From NCBI GenBank assembly GCA_031417915.1, contig JANOWN010000047.1, forward strand, positions 1 to 52,167: a stretch of DNA of 52,167 bases. Reading direction: 5' to 3'. Position 1 is the stretch's first letter; every line of letters starts with the position of its first letter. Of the stretch, positions 9,043-16,777 are shown one piece after another. A program made the translations under genes and the position numbers. Below the pieces are notes generated by a model, which saw nothing but the letters and a program-made list of their open reading frames with translations, had not been told where the DNA came from and did no database searches. The stretch is from Methylotenera_A sp031417915. Its GTDB lineage: Bacteria; Pseudomonadota; Gammaproteobacteria; Burkholderiales; Methylophilaceae.

Positions 9043-9549
9043 ATGATGCTTTTAAAAGATAGGGTTGGGCTGAATGATGAACACCTTAAAGCAATCGGTT
9101 TAGTTGCTGTTCATTGGGCTTTTGTCGAAAATATACTTTCTTCAATTATTTGGCGTACAGCTAACCTAAGACATACTCGCGGAATCGCAATCACTACGCA
9201 TCTATCAGAAAGAAGTCGGCAAGACATTTGCAACGCACTAGCGCACGAAACATTTAGAGGGCGCCCAGAAGAAAAAGAATTAAAAGACCACCTTCATTAC
9301 ATATTCGGAACGTTATATCCACAAAGAAATAAAATCGTTCACGCTACTTGGGGATATTCAGCAACATCTGGAGCATCAGACATCCTACCTATAAAAGCAA
9401 GAGGGAAGGTAACAATTGGTCCAAGAGAATCATTAACACCCGAAGCCATTCTAAAAATAGCCGAGGAAATTGAAGAAGCTGCTAATGACTTAGACAAGAT
9501 TAAATTCAAAATTTTTCAACTCCTTCCAACTCTAGCTAACTGGCCTTAG
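9043..9549 (+). CDS. hypothetical protein with HEPN-like RN-x3-H motif
   Basis: Function not recognised. From the ATG at 9043 it encodes 168 residues; this start is chosen because GGAG lies 5 bases before it. An in-frame TTG start at 8926 would force translation through the palindrome. The protein looks all-helical: an early helix (VAVHWAFVENILSSIIWR), then PQRNKIVHATWGY. Arg-Asn-x3-His is the shape of the catalytic motif of HEPN-domain ribonucleases, and the preceding helix with Glu in VEN fits as well (inference). No antitoxin-like partner is adjacent. It lies in an accessory patch between gyrA and metZ. Confidence 0.6.
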   Translation: MMLLKDRVGLNDEHLKAIGLVAVHWAFVENILSSIIWRTANLRHTRGIAITTHLSERSRQDICNALAHETFRGRPEEKELKDHLHYIFGTLYPQRNKIVHATWGYSATSGASDILPIKARGKVTIGPRESLTPEAILKIAEEIEEAANDLDKIKFKIFQLLPTLANWP

Positions 9550-9570
9550 TAGCCAAGTTGGGATGTTTGA

Positions 9571-9611
9571 CTTGCCCTACAACCCTCATGGATATTGGTC
9601 TTCAGGGCATC
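9571..9611 (+). repeat. REP-like hairpin, copy A
   Basis: TTGCCCTACAACC and GGTCTTCAGGGCA form imperfect inverted arms around ATGGATATT. The 11-mer ATGGATATTGG recurs exactly in three other hairpins in this window. This copy lies between the ends of the convergent HEPN-like gene and metZ. Confidence 0.65.
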
Positions 9612-9614
9612 TAT

Positions 9615-10793
9615 TTAGAACCTCAAATCCGTTTTTAAATCATTCACATGCTCTAAACCGACGGCAATGCGCACCAAGTTATCTTTGATGCCCGCCTCCG
9701 CCCGCGCCTCTGCCGTGATGCGGCTGTGCGTGGTGGTAGCCGGGTGCGTGATGGTGCTTTTCGCATCGCCTAAGTTTGCGGTAATGGAAATAAGCTCGGT
9801 CGCGTCAATGAGTGCCCAAGCGGCTTCCTGAGCCGTTTGCCCGGCTTTGGGCTTCACTTCAAAGCTCACAATTCCGCCGCCGCTGCTTTGTTGTTTCATC
9901 GCCAATGTGTGTTGTGGATGCGAGCTTAAACCTGGGTAATACACGCGAGCCACTTGCGGCTGTTTTTCAAGCCAAGTTGCCAATTCAAGCGCTTTGCGGG
10001 CGTGCGCTTCCATACGCACATGTAGCGTTTCCAGCCCTTTTAAAAATACCCAAGCGTTAAATGCGCTCATGGTGACACCCGCTGTGCGCAAAAAGCCGTA
10101 CACTGGCTCCATTAAGACTTTAGAGCCAAGCACCGCGCCGCCTAAGCATCTGCCCTGACCATCGATATATTTGGTCGCAGAGTGAATAATAATATCCGCG
10201 CCTAAATCTAACGGTTTTTGAATCGCTGGTGTACAAAAACAATTATCTACCACCAAATGCGCGCCTGCTTTGTGCGCAATATTGGCCAAGGCTTGAATAT
10301 CGCACACTTCGGTGAGCGGGTTGGAGGGCGTTTCGACAAAAAATAATTTGGTTTTTGGCGTAATCGCGGCTTGCCATTCGGCAGGATTGGTCAGCGACAC
10401 AAACGTCACCTGCAAACCCCAGCGCGCGAGAATGTTGCTGAATAATTGCACCGACGTGCCAAAAATGCTGCGCGAAGCCACTACGTGGTCGCCAGCGCTA
10501 CATAAACCCATCACGCAAGCCAGTATGGCCGACATGCCAGTTGAAGTCGCTACGCATTGCTCTGCACCTTCCAGCGCCGCCAGTTTATTTTGAAACATAG
10601 TGACAGTTGGATTGGTAAAGCGCGAATAAATATTGCCTGGCTCTGTGCCGCCAAAGCGCGCTGCTGCTTGCGCGGCACTTTTAAAACGGAAGCTTGAATT
10701 TAAAAATAAAGCTTCAGAATTCTCGCCGAATTCAGTCATCTCGCTGCCCGCGCGGACAGATAATGTTTCTGGATGGTATGTTTTTTTCGTCAT
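9615..10793 (-). CDS. metZ: O-succinylhomoserine sulfhydrylase
   Basis: PLP enzyme of the Cys/Met metabolism family that makes homocysteine from O-succinylhomoserine and sulfide. 392 residues from the ATG at 10793; a TTG four codons upstream is a weaker start. YSRFTNPTV and SATKYIDGQGR (PLP lysine about 208) are visible, and C-terminal SITANLGDAKSTITHPATTTHS is a strong family signature. The QGRCLGGAV stretch favours MetZ over cystathionine synthase or lyase. A SAM-II-type riboswitch and an intrinsic terminator lie directly upstream, which supports a methionine-pathway role and repression by SAM. Confidence 0.92.
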   Translation of the reverse strand: MTKKTYHPETLSVRAGSEMTEFGENSEALFLNSSFRFKSAAQAAARFGGTEPGNIYSRFTNPTVTMFQNKLAALEGAEQCVATSTGMSAILACVMGLCSAGDHVVASRSIFGTSVQLFSNILARWGLQVTFVSLTNPAEWQAAITPKTKLFFVETPSNPLTEVCDIQALANIAHKAGAHLVVDNCFCTPAIQKPLDLGADIIIHSATKYIDGQGRCLGGAVLGSKVLMEPVYGFLRTAGVTMSAFNAWVFLKGLETLHVRMEAHARKALELATWLEKQPQVARVYYPGLSSHPQHTLAMKQQSSGGGIVSFEVKPKAGQTAQEAAWALIDATELISITANLGDAKSTITHPATTTHSRITAEARAEAGIKDNLVRIAVGLEHVNDLKTDLRF

Positions 10794-10825
10794 CGCATTT
10801 CTCAAATCTTGAAAATGACGGGCAT

Positions 10826-10867
10826 TAAAAAACCCGTTAGAGCTAAAAAAATAAGCTAAAACGGGTT
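10826..10867 (-). terminator. intrinsic terminator in the metZ leader
   Basis: On the minus strand AACCCGTT (10860-10867) and AACGGGTT (10831-10838) pair, extended by AGCT/AGCT, with a T-rich loop, and a run of T follows the 3' arm. It lies between the SAM-II aptamer and the metZ start and is the likely expression platform. Its 5' arm contains GTTTTAGC (10855-10862), complementary to GCTAAAGC (10880-10887) of the aptamer 3' strand. Confidence 0.85.
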
Positions 10868-10875
10868 CTTTTTTA

Positions 10876-10954
10876 CCTCGCTTTAGCAGAATTTATTATG
10901 CGCTCGCAAGCTGAGTAAGGCTTTGTTTAAAGTTGGCCACTCAAATCAGCGCAA
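10876..10954 (-). promoter_or_regulatory. SAM-II (metA-type) riboswitch upstream of metZ
   Basis: On the minus strand the order is TGCGCTGATTT, an inserted stem-loop (GAGT...ACTC with inner CTTT/AAAG), AGCTTGC, GAGCGCA, then TAATAAATTCTGCTAAAGC. This follows the SAM-II aptamer: P1 (TGCGCT with AGCGCA), the GCTGATTT loop entry, the TTGC before the closing strand, and the AATAAA...GCTAAA 3' segment. CTCAGC in the loop can pair with GCT and GAG of the 3' strand, as expected for the pseudoknot. SAM-II elements control methionine genes, mostly in Alphaproteobacteria. Here it precedes metZ and an intrinsic terminator, which suggests control by termination (inference). Confidence 0.85.
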
Positions 10955-10958
10955 TTAA

Positions 10959-10987
10959 ATGTTATGCCTAACGATTGCCAACGTCAA
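10959..10987 (-). promoter_or_regulatory. sigma-70 promoter of the metZ transcript
   Basis: On the minus strand TTGACG (10982-10987) and TAACAT (10959-10964) are separated by exactly 17 bases. Transcription would start a few bases later, at the 5' edge of the SAM-II aptamer. It overlaps the end of the purF region, so metZ has its own promoter apart from the purF operon. Confidence 0.7.
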
Positions 10988-10995
10988 GCGAATAT

Positions 10996-12543
10996 TTAGG
11001 CTTCAGTTGCTTCTTCAGCGTCTTCATCGCTATCAATCAGGTTCAAATCCATCTGCGTGCTAGCATTGGCGGGCTTTTGCTTTTTATTCATGTCACCACG
11101 TGCAGATTCTATGCGATTTAAATAAGCGGCATCCACGTCGCCAGTGACGTATTTGCCATCAAAACAGCTGCAATCAAACACTTTCATTTTGGGGTTAGAT
11201 TGTGCAATATCGCGCACCAGTGCGTCTAAATCTTGGTAAATTAGCGCGTCTGCGCCTATTTCTTTGCAGATTTCTTCATCGGTGCGGCCTGTGGCCAGCA
11301 GCTCGTCGCGGCTTGGCATATCAATGCCATACACATTAGGAAAGCGCACAGGTGGTGCGGCAGAGGCGAAATACACTTTGTTAGCACCTGCGTCACGTGC
11401 CATTTGCACGATTTGCTGCGATGTAGTGCCGCGCACGATGGAATCATCTACCAATAAAACATTCTTGCCTTTAAATTCAATGCCAATTGGGTTCAATTTT
11501 TGGCGCACAGACTTTTTACGCAAAGCCTGGCCTGGCATAATAAAAGTGCGGCCGATGTAGCGATTTTTAATGAAGCCTTCGCGATAATCCAATCCCAACG
11601 CAATACCGACTTGTAGCGCGCTTGGGCGGCTGGTATCGGGGATAGGAATTACCACATCGATTTTCAGATGTGACCATTCGCGCTTAATTTTTTCCGCCAA
11701 ACTTTTGCCCATGTCTAAACGCGTTTGATACACCGAAACACCATCAATCACTGAATCCGGTCTTGCTAGGTAAACGTACTCGAAAATACAAGGGTTGAGT
11801 TTGGCATTTTCGGCGCATTGTCGACTAAAAAAGTTGCCTTCCATGTCAATAAAAACAGCCTCGCCAGGGGCAACGTCACGTATCATTTTAAAGCCCAGCA
11901 CATCTAGCGCTACGCTTTCGGAAGCCACAATATATTCCGTACCTTTTTCCGTATCTAGTTTGCCAATCACCAGCGGACGAATACCATTCGGATCGCGAAA
12001 CGCCAGCAAGCCAAAGTTGGCGATCATCGCGACCACCGCGTAGGCACCTTTGCAGCGCCTATGCACGCCAGCGACCGCATCAAACGCCATATCAGTGTTC
12101 AACACCGCATTTTTGCTGGTTTTTTCGATTTCATGCGCGAGCACATTTAACAGCACTTCAGAATCGGAGCTGGTATTAATATGGCGCAAATCTTGACGGA
12201 ACATTTCAGATTTTAATTGCTCGGAGTTGGTAAGATTGCCGTTGTGTCCAAGCACGATGCCGAATGGCGAATTGACATAAAACGGTTGCGCCTCGGCTGC
12301 GCTAGAACTGCCCGCAGTTGGGTAGCGCACATGTCCGATGCCAACATTTCCGACCAAGCTACGCATGTGGCGTGTGTGAAAAACATCTTTCACTAAGCCA
12401 TTGTTTTTATGCATAAAAAATGTATTACCATCGCAAGTGACAATGCCTGCAGCATCTTGCCCGCGGTGTTGCAACACCAGCAAACCATCGTACAACAATT
12501 GGTTGACTGGGTTTTTACCGACAATGCCTAAAATTCCACACAT
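10996..12543 (-). CDS. purF: amidophosphoribosyltransferase
   Basis: First committed step of purine synthesis: transfers glutamine amide nitrogen to PRPP, giving phosphoribosylamine. 515 residues. The N-terminal nucleophile glutaminase domain starts MCGILGIVG, so Cys2 becomes N-terminal after Met removal and no propeptide is present (E. coli type). HRGQDAAG and HNGNLTN follow. The phosphoribosyltransferase domain has the PRPP loop VLLVDDSIVRGTT (about 362-374). The acidic C-terminal tail is variable in the family. It sits directly behind cvpA, the classic cvpA-purF pair. Confidence 0.97.
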   Translation of the reverse strand: MCGILGIVGKNPVNQLLYDGLLVLQHRGQDAAGIVTCDGNTFFMHKNNGLVKDVFHTRHMRSLVGNVGIGHVRYPTAGSSSAAEAQPFYVNSPFGIVLGHNGNLTNSEQLKSEMFRQDLRHINTSSDSEVLLNVLAHEIEKTSKNAVLNTDMAFDAVAGVHRRCKGAYAVVAMIANFGLLAFRDPNGIRPLVIGKLDTEKGTEYIVASESVALDVLGFKMIRDVAPGEAVFIDMEGNFFSRQCAENAKLNPCIFEYVYLARPDSVIDGVSVYQTRLDMGKSLAEKIKREWSHLKIDVVIPIPDTSRPSALQVGIALGLDYREGFIKNRYIGRTFIMPGQALRKKSVRQKLNPIGIEFKGKNVLLVDDSIVRGTTSQQIVQMARDAGANKVYFASAAPPVRFPNVYGIDMPSRDELLATGRTDEEICKEIGADALIYQDLDALVRDIAQSNPKMKVFDCSCFDGKYVTGDVDAAYLNRIESARGDMNKKQKPANASTQMDLNLIDSDEDAEEATEA

Positions 12544-12587
12544 AAATTAATCAATGTCCTTAAGCAATTTCGTTATTTTAAGCCAAA

Positions 12588-13079
12588 TCAATCATATTTG
12601 ACATATTTTGCTACCGTTTTTGGTAGCCAAGGCAGCGCCGATTTTACCAATGCCTCAAGCGGCGCGCTAAACATAGCGTTGGTCCAACGCGCATCTTTGG
12701 GTAAGCTGGTTAAACCCGCCAAAAATACCAGCACGCACACAATCAACAAACCACGTGCAAGGCCAAAAAAGCCACCTAAAAAACGATTAAACCAATTGAG
12801 GCCAATCTTTTTAATTAAACTAGAAAGCGCTATAGTCAGCAAGCTTGCAACAAGTAAAACACCAAGAAAAACAATCACATAGGCGGCTAAAATTCTAAGC
12901 TGTTCGGTTGGAATGTCTGCAGGAAGCAATGGCACAAGTTGCGTTGCATAAGTTTTTGCCACATAAATCGCCGCCACCCAACCCACAATTGCCAACACCT
13001 CGCGCACCGCGCCGCGCATCATACTCACGACAATTGAAATGCCAATAATCAATAAAACTACATAATCAAAACTAGCCAT
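12588..13079 (-). CDS. cvpA: CvpA family inner-membrane protein
   Basis: 163 residues with four predicted membrane helices (about 3-20, 27-45, 61-86 and 103-122). FDYVVLLIIGISIVVSMMRG and VREVLAIVGWVAAIYVA are typical of the CvpA/colicin V production family. GFFGLARGLLIVCVLVFLAG is the conserved C-terminal part. The family is needed for colicin V secretion and envelope homeostasis in enterics; the molecular activity is unknown. The start is 32 bases after the SPOR gene stop, and purF follows. Confidence 0.93.
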   Translation of the reverse strand: MASFDYVVLLIIGISIVVSMMRGAVREVLAIVGWVAAIYVAKTYATQLVPLLPADIPTEQLRILAAYVIVFLGVLLVASLLTIALSSLIKKIGLNWFNRFLGGFFGLARGLLIVCVLVFLAGLTSLPKDARWTNAMFSAPLEALVKSALPWLPKTVAKYVKYD

Positions 13080-13111
13080 CGAAACTGGTCATATCGCTGC
13101 AAGCCGCATGG

Positions 13112-13699
13112 TTATTGGCTTACAACCATGCCCGTTAAACCCGCATCTTTAATGTTTTCTAGTGCAATTGCTGCTTCATTTCTATCGCCAAAAATTTGCG
13201 TTTTTAAGCGAATTTTTTGGCCTTTATCTGTTGTAATTTTTTCAGTTTGTGATTTGTAACCTAAATCGCTCAATTTGGCTTGTAACTGCTTCACATTAGC
13301 GGCATCAGAAAAAACACCAATTTGTACATAAAATTTGCCGCTTGAAGGTTTTGCTGCAACAGGCTCTTTTGTTGAAGCTGCTGGGGTTTCTTTTACTGGC
13401 GCAGCTTCTGGGTCAGCTATTGCTGGCGATTCGGCATCAGGTTCTGCCACTTCAGGCGTTAATGTAATCGGCGGATCTGTTGGCACAATGCTAGAGTCGA
13501 AATCTGAAACTACAGGCGCTGTTTGTTCGCTAGGCAATGTGATGGTGACTTGCTCTTGCGGCGCAGTTGCGGCGCGGTCTTTCAGTATCCTTGGCAGCAC
13601 AATCACCATCAACAATACCAAGGCAATGGCGCCCACCAAACGGCGGCGCGCGCGTTTTTTTAAATTGAGTTCTTGGTCGCCCGCTGTTTCTCTTTGCAT
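13112..13699 (-). CDS. SPOR-domain protein (DedD-like)
   Basis: Start chosen at 13699 because AAGGTAGG stands 5 bases upstream; an ATG six codons earlier has no such site. The protein has a basic cytoplasmic N-terminus (KKRARRR), one membrane helix (LVGAIALVLLMVIVLP), a Pro/Ala/Glu-rich periplasmic linker, and a C-terminal SPOR domain (KFYVQIGVFSDAANVKQLQAKL). SPOR domains bind denuded septal peptidoglycan, so a role in cell division, as for E. coli DedD, is likely. Its place between folC and cvpA matches dedD in proteobacteria. Confidence 0.88.
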   Translation of the reverse strand: MQRETAGDQELNLKKRARRRLVGAIALVLLMVIVLPRILKDRAATAPQEQVTITLPSEQTAPVVSDFDSSIVPTDPPITLTPEVAEPDAESPAIADPEAAPVKETPAASTKEPVAAKPSSGKFYVQIGVFSDAANVKQLQAKLSDLGYKSQTEKITTDKGQKIRLKTQIFGDRNEAAIALENIKDAGLTGMVVSQ

Positions 13700-13755
13700 G
13701 TTACCTACCTTAAACATTGGCCTTAAAACTTGAGCCTTCAGACATGTGCTAATAA

Positions 13756-15069
13756 TTAATCACGTAAGCTATTGAATTTACTCGCAATAGCATCTGCCGC
13801 TGTGTAAAACGAGCCAAACACGATTATTCTATCATTTTTGGCGGCGTTTTCACAGGCAGAATCAATCGCAGCGCCAACATCTACAAACAGTTGCATGCGT
13901 GATTTTTTGGCATATTTTAATAGTATTTTTTGTAAGTCGCTTGCTTTCGCGCCGCGCGGGCTGTGAATATCAGCCAAATACCAGTCATCAATTTCACTCG
14001 CAACAGCCGCAATAACACCTTCCATATCCTTATCCGCCAACATGGCGAACACTGCCAACGTTTTGCCTGCATAAGCGCTAGTTTGTAAATTTTGCGCTAG
14101 CGATTTCGCTGCTTGCGGGTTATGCGCCACATCGACAATTATTTGTGGATTTGCATGAATTTGTTGAAAACGGCCTGTTAATTTAACCGCCCTGAGAGCC
14201 GCATGGATATTGGCATGCAGGCCTGCACTGGAATGATTGTGTCCTTTGGCAGGCACTATTTCGCTTAAACATTGCACTGCATGCACTGCGCAAGCTGCAT
14301 TATTGCGCTGAAAATCACCAATTAAGCCAAGATTTGGCAGCTGTAGTTGCACGTCGCCCGCAACATATTGCCAACTTTGTGCGGATTTTTTCACTAGAAA
14401 ATCCCGATTAATCAGCTGTAAGTTCGCACCGATTTTTGTCGCGTAATCCAACAAACTTTGCGGCGGATTTTCATCGCCACAAATCGCCAACTTATTGGCG
14501 CGAAAAACACCGGCTTTTTCAAAGCCAATTTTTTCGCGCGTGTCGCCCAAATATTCCATGTGATCCAAGTCAATCGTAGTGACGATGCTACAACTTGGCT
14601 CGAATATATTTACCGCATCCAGCCTGCCTCCCAGCCCGACCTCTAGGATACAAATATCCAAGTTTTGATGGCAAAAATGCCACATGGCGGCCAACGTACC
14701 CATCTCAAAATAAGTGAGCGCCACATCGCCGCGTGCTGCTTCAACCGCTGCAAACGCGGTGCATAAATCATCATCTGAAATAATTTGCATATTAACGCTG
14801 ACGCGCTCGTTGTAACGATTTAAATGTGGTGAAGTGTAGCAACCAACGCGATAGCCGCTTTGCACATAAATCTGGCTGAGCATGGCACAAACAGAGCCTT
14901 TGCCATTGGTACCAGCGACGGTAATAATGGGAAATGTTGGGTTTAAATCAAGTTCATCTGCAACAGTTTTGACGCGACCCAAACCCATGGCGATGGCTTT
15001 GGGATGCAAAGCCTCGATGTAAGCCAGCCACTCAATTGCGGTGTTAGGCTTGGTTTGAGAGTTTGTCAC
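13756..15069 (-). CDS. folC: bifunctional folylpolyglutamate / dihydrofolate synthase
   Basis: Adds glutamate to dihydropteroate and extends folate polyglutamates. 437 residues. ITVAGTNGKGSVCAMLSQI is the ATP-binding P-loop and YTSPHLNRYNERV is a Mur-ligase-like signature. Further on come EVGLGGRLDAVN, DLDHMEYLGDT and VDVAHNPQAA. Translation starts at a GTG; the next Met is after the conserved WLAYIEALHPKAI segment, so the GTG is needed although no strong Shine-Dalgarno is seen. It follows accD by 15 bases, as in the accD-folC-dedD-cvpA-purF cluster of enterics. Confidence 0.96.
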   Translation of the reverse strand: MTNSQTKPNTAIEWLAYIEALHPKAIAMGLGRVKTVADELDLNPTFPIITVAGTNGKGSVCAMLSQIYVQSGYRVGCYTSPHLNRYNERVSVNMQIISDDDLCTAFAAVEAARGDVALTYFEMGTLAAMWHFCHQNLDICILEVGLGGRLDAVNIFEPSCSIVTTIDLDHMEYLGDTREKIGFEKAGVFRANKLAICGDENPPQSLLDYATKIGANLQLINRDFLVKKSAQSWQYVAGDVQLQLPNLGLIGDFQRNNAACAVHAVQCLSEIVPAKGHNHSSAGLHANIHAALRAVKLTGRFQQIHANPQIIVDVAHNPQAAKSLAQNLQTSAYAGKTLAVFAMLADKDMEGVIAAVASEIDDWYLADIHSPRGAKASDLQKILLKYAKKSRMQLFVDVGAAIDSACENAAKNDRIIVFGSFYTAADAIASKFNSLRD

Positions 15070-15084
15070 GCTAGCGGAATTGAG

Positions 15085-15951
15085 TTAGGCGGCTTTTGGC
15101 GTCCGCATTAGGTTGGACAAAATACTAGCTAATTTTTGGCGCATTTCGCGTCTATCCACAATCAAATCCACCGCACCATGCTCTACCAAAAATTCAGCAC
15201 GCTGAAAGCCTTCTGGCAAGGTTTCGCGCACAGTTTGCTCAATGACGCGCGGTCCAGCAAAGCCAATTAAAGCATTAGGCTCAGCGATAATAATATCGCC
15301 CAACATGGCGAAACTGGCCGAAACACCGCCCATGGTGGGGTCAGTAAGGATCGAAATGTAAGGCAAACCGGCTTGCGATAATTTGGTCAACGCAGCGCTG
15401 GTTTTGGCCATTTGCATGAGCGATAGCAAACCTTCTTGCATGCGCGCGCCACCACTGGCCGAAATACAAATAAACGGCGTTTTGTTTTTGATTGCCGCGT
15501 TAATGCCGCGCACAAAGCGCTCGCCCACCACCGCGCCCATCGAACCGCCCATAAACTTGAATTCAAACGCTGCCACCACTACGCCAACACCGTGAATTTT
15601 ACCTTGCATCACGATGAGCGCATCTTTCTCGCCGCCCTCTTTCTGCGCCGCTTTGATGCGATCAGCATAAGTTTTGCTGTCTTTAAATTTAAGTGGATCT
15701 ATCGGTTCAATATTTGCGCCAATTTCAATGCGTTTTTCTTCCGGATCCAGCAGTTGATTCAGGCGATCTCGCGCGCCAATGCGGTTGTGGTGCGCGCATT
15801 TAGGGCAAACCTCTGCATTTGCCTCTAAATCGGTTCTATAAAGTACCGCCAGGCAAGATTCGCACTTGCTCCACAAACCCTCTGGAACATTGCGCTGCGA
15901 CGCACCAACAGCGCGCTTAATTTTTTGTGGAATTTTATCTAACCAACTCAT
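15085..15951 (-). CDS. accD: acetyl-CoA carboxylase carboxyltransferase subunit beta
   Basis: Carboxyltransferase beta subunit that with AccA makes malonyl-CoA for fatty acid synthesis. 288 residues. The N-terminal four-cysteine zinc ribbon is Cys30, Cys33, Cys49, Cys52 (CESC...CPKC). The crotonase-like core has FMGGSMGAVVGE, SASGGARMQEG, TDPTMGGVSASFA and GFAGPRVIEQTVRE. It lies 19 bases downstream of trpA; trpF-trpB-trpA-accD-folC is a common betaproteobacterial order. Confidence 0.97.
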   Translation of the reverse strand: MSWLDKIPQKIKRAVGASQRNVPEGLWSKCESCLAVLYRTDLEANAEVCPKCAHHNRIGARDRLNQLLDPEEKRIEIGANIEPIDPLKFKDSKTYADRIKAAQKEGGEKDALIVMQGKIHGVGVVVAAFEFKFMGGSMGAVVGERFVRGINAAIKNKTPFICISASGGARMQEGLLSLMQMAKTSAALTKLSQAGLPYISILTDPTMGGVSASFAMLGDIIIAEPNALIGFAGPRVIEQTVRETLPEGFQRAEFLVEHGAVDLIVDRREMRQKLASILSNLMRTPKAA

Positions 15952-15970
15952 TTTTACTCCCTAAGCAAAA

Positions 15971-16771
15971 TTATTGGCCATCAATCGCTGTGCGTAATTC
16001 ACGCATTAGCGCACTGATATTAGCGATTAAATTATCTTCATTCGACTCTTCAATCGTAGTCACCATGCGGCTTCCCACTACGACGGCATCGGAAAATGCT
16101 GCCACTTTTTTGGCGGTTGCGGCATCTTTTACACCAAAACCCACGCCAATTGGCAGGCTAGTTTTGCTGCGAATTTCTGCCACACGCGCTTTCACTTCTT
16201 CCACGTCCATATTCGCCGCACCAGTCACGCCTTTTAGCGAAACATAATACAAAAATCCGCTGGCTTGATTGACGATTAAATTCACACGATTACTATCGCT
16301 GGTCGGTGAAAGCAAGAAAATGCTATCCAAACCCGCCGTCTGCAAGCCGGCGATAAAATCTTTGCATTCTTCTGGTGGATAATCCACCGTTAAAACGCCA
16401 TCCACACCTGCTCCAGCAGCCGCATGAATAAAGGCTTGCTGGCCCATCGCTTCGATTGGATTGGCATAACCCATTAAAATAATTGGTGTTGTAGTGTCTT
16501 TTTGGCGAAACTCTGCAACCATTTCCAGCACGTGCTTCAAACCCACTTTATGTTTCAGCGCCCGCTCGCTAGCCCGCTGAATCACTGGACCATCCGCCAT
16601 TGGGTCAGAAAAAGGAATGCCCACTTCTATCATATCAGCGCCACCTTTTACCAATATGTGCAATATACTCACTGTGTGCTTAGGGTGCGGATCGCCCGCC
16701 GTGATGTAAGGAATTAAAGCTTTTTTATTATTGGCTTTTAGGCTTGCGAAAACGGTTTGGATACGTGACAT
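15971..16771 (-). CDS. trpA: tryptophan synthase alpha subunit
   Basis: Cleaves indole-3-glycerol phosphate to indole and glyceraldehyde 3-phosphate, channelling indole to TrpB. 266 residues. Catalytic Glu49 and Asp60 are in MIEVGIPFSDPMADGP, with numbering equal to the Salmonella enzyme. PYITAGDP, GYANPIEAMG and the phosphate-binding GVGFGVKDA are present. It is 6 bases downstream of trpB on the same strand. Confidence 0.97.
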   Translation of the reverse strand: MSRIQTVFASLKANNKKALIPYITAGDPHPKHTVSILHILVKGGADMIEVGIPFSDPMADGPVIQRASERALKHKVGLKHVLEMVAEFRQKDTTTPIILMGYANPIEAMGQQAFIHAAAGAGVDGVLTVDYPPEECKDFIAGLQTAGLDSIFLLSPTSDSNRVNLIVNQASGFLYYVSLKGVTGAANMDVEEVKARVAEIRSKTSLPIGVGFGVKDAATAKKVAAFSDAVVVGSRMVTTIEESNEDNLIANISALMRELRTAIDGQ

Positions 16772-16777
16772 AAAGGC

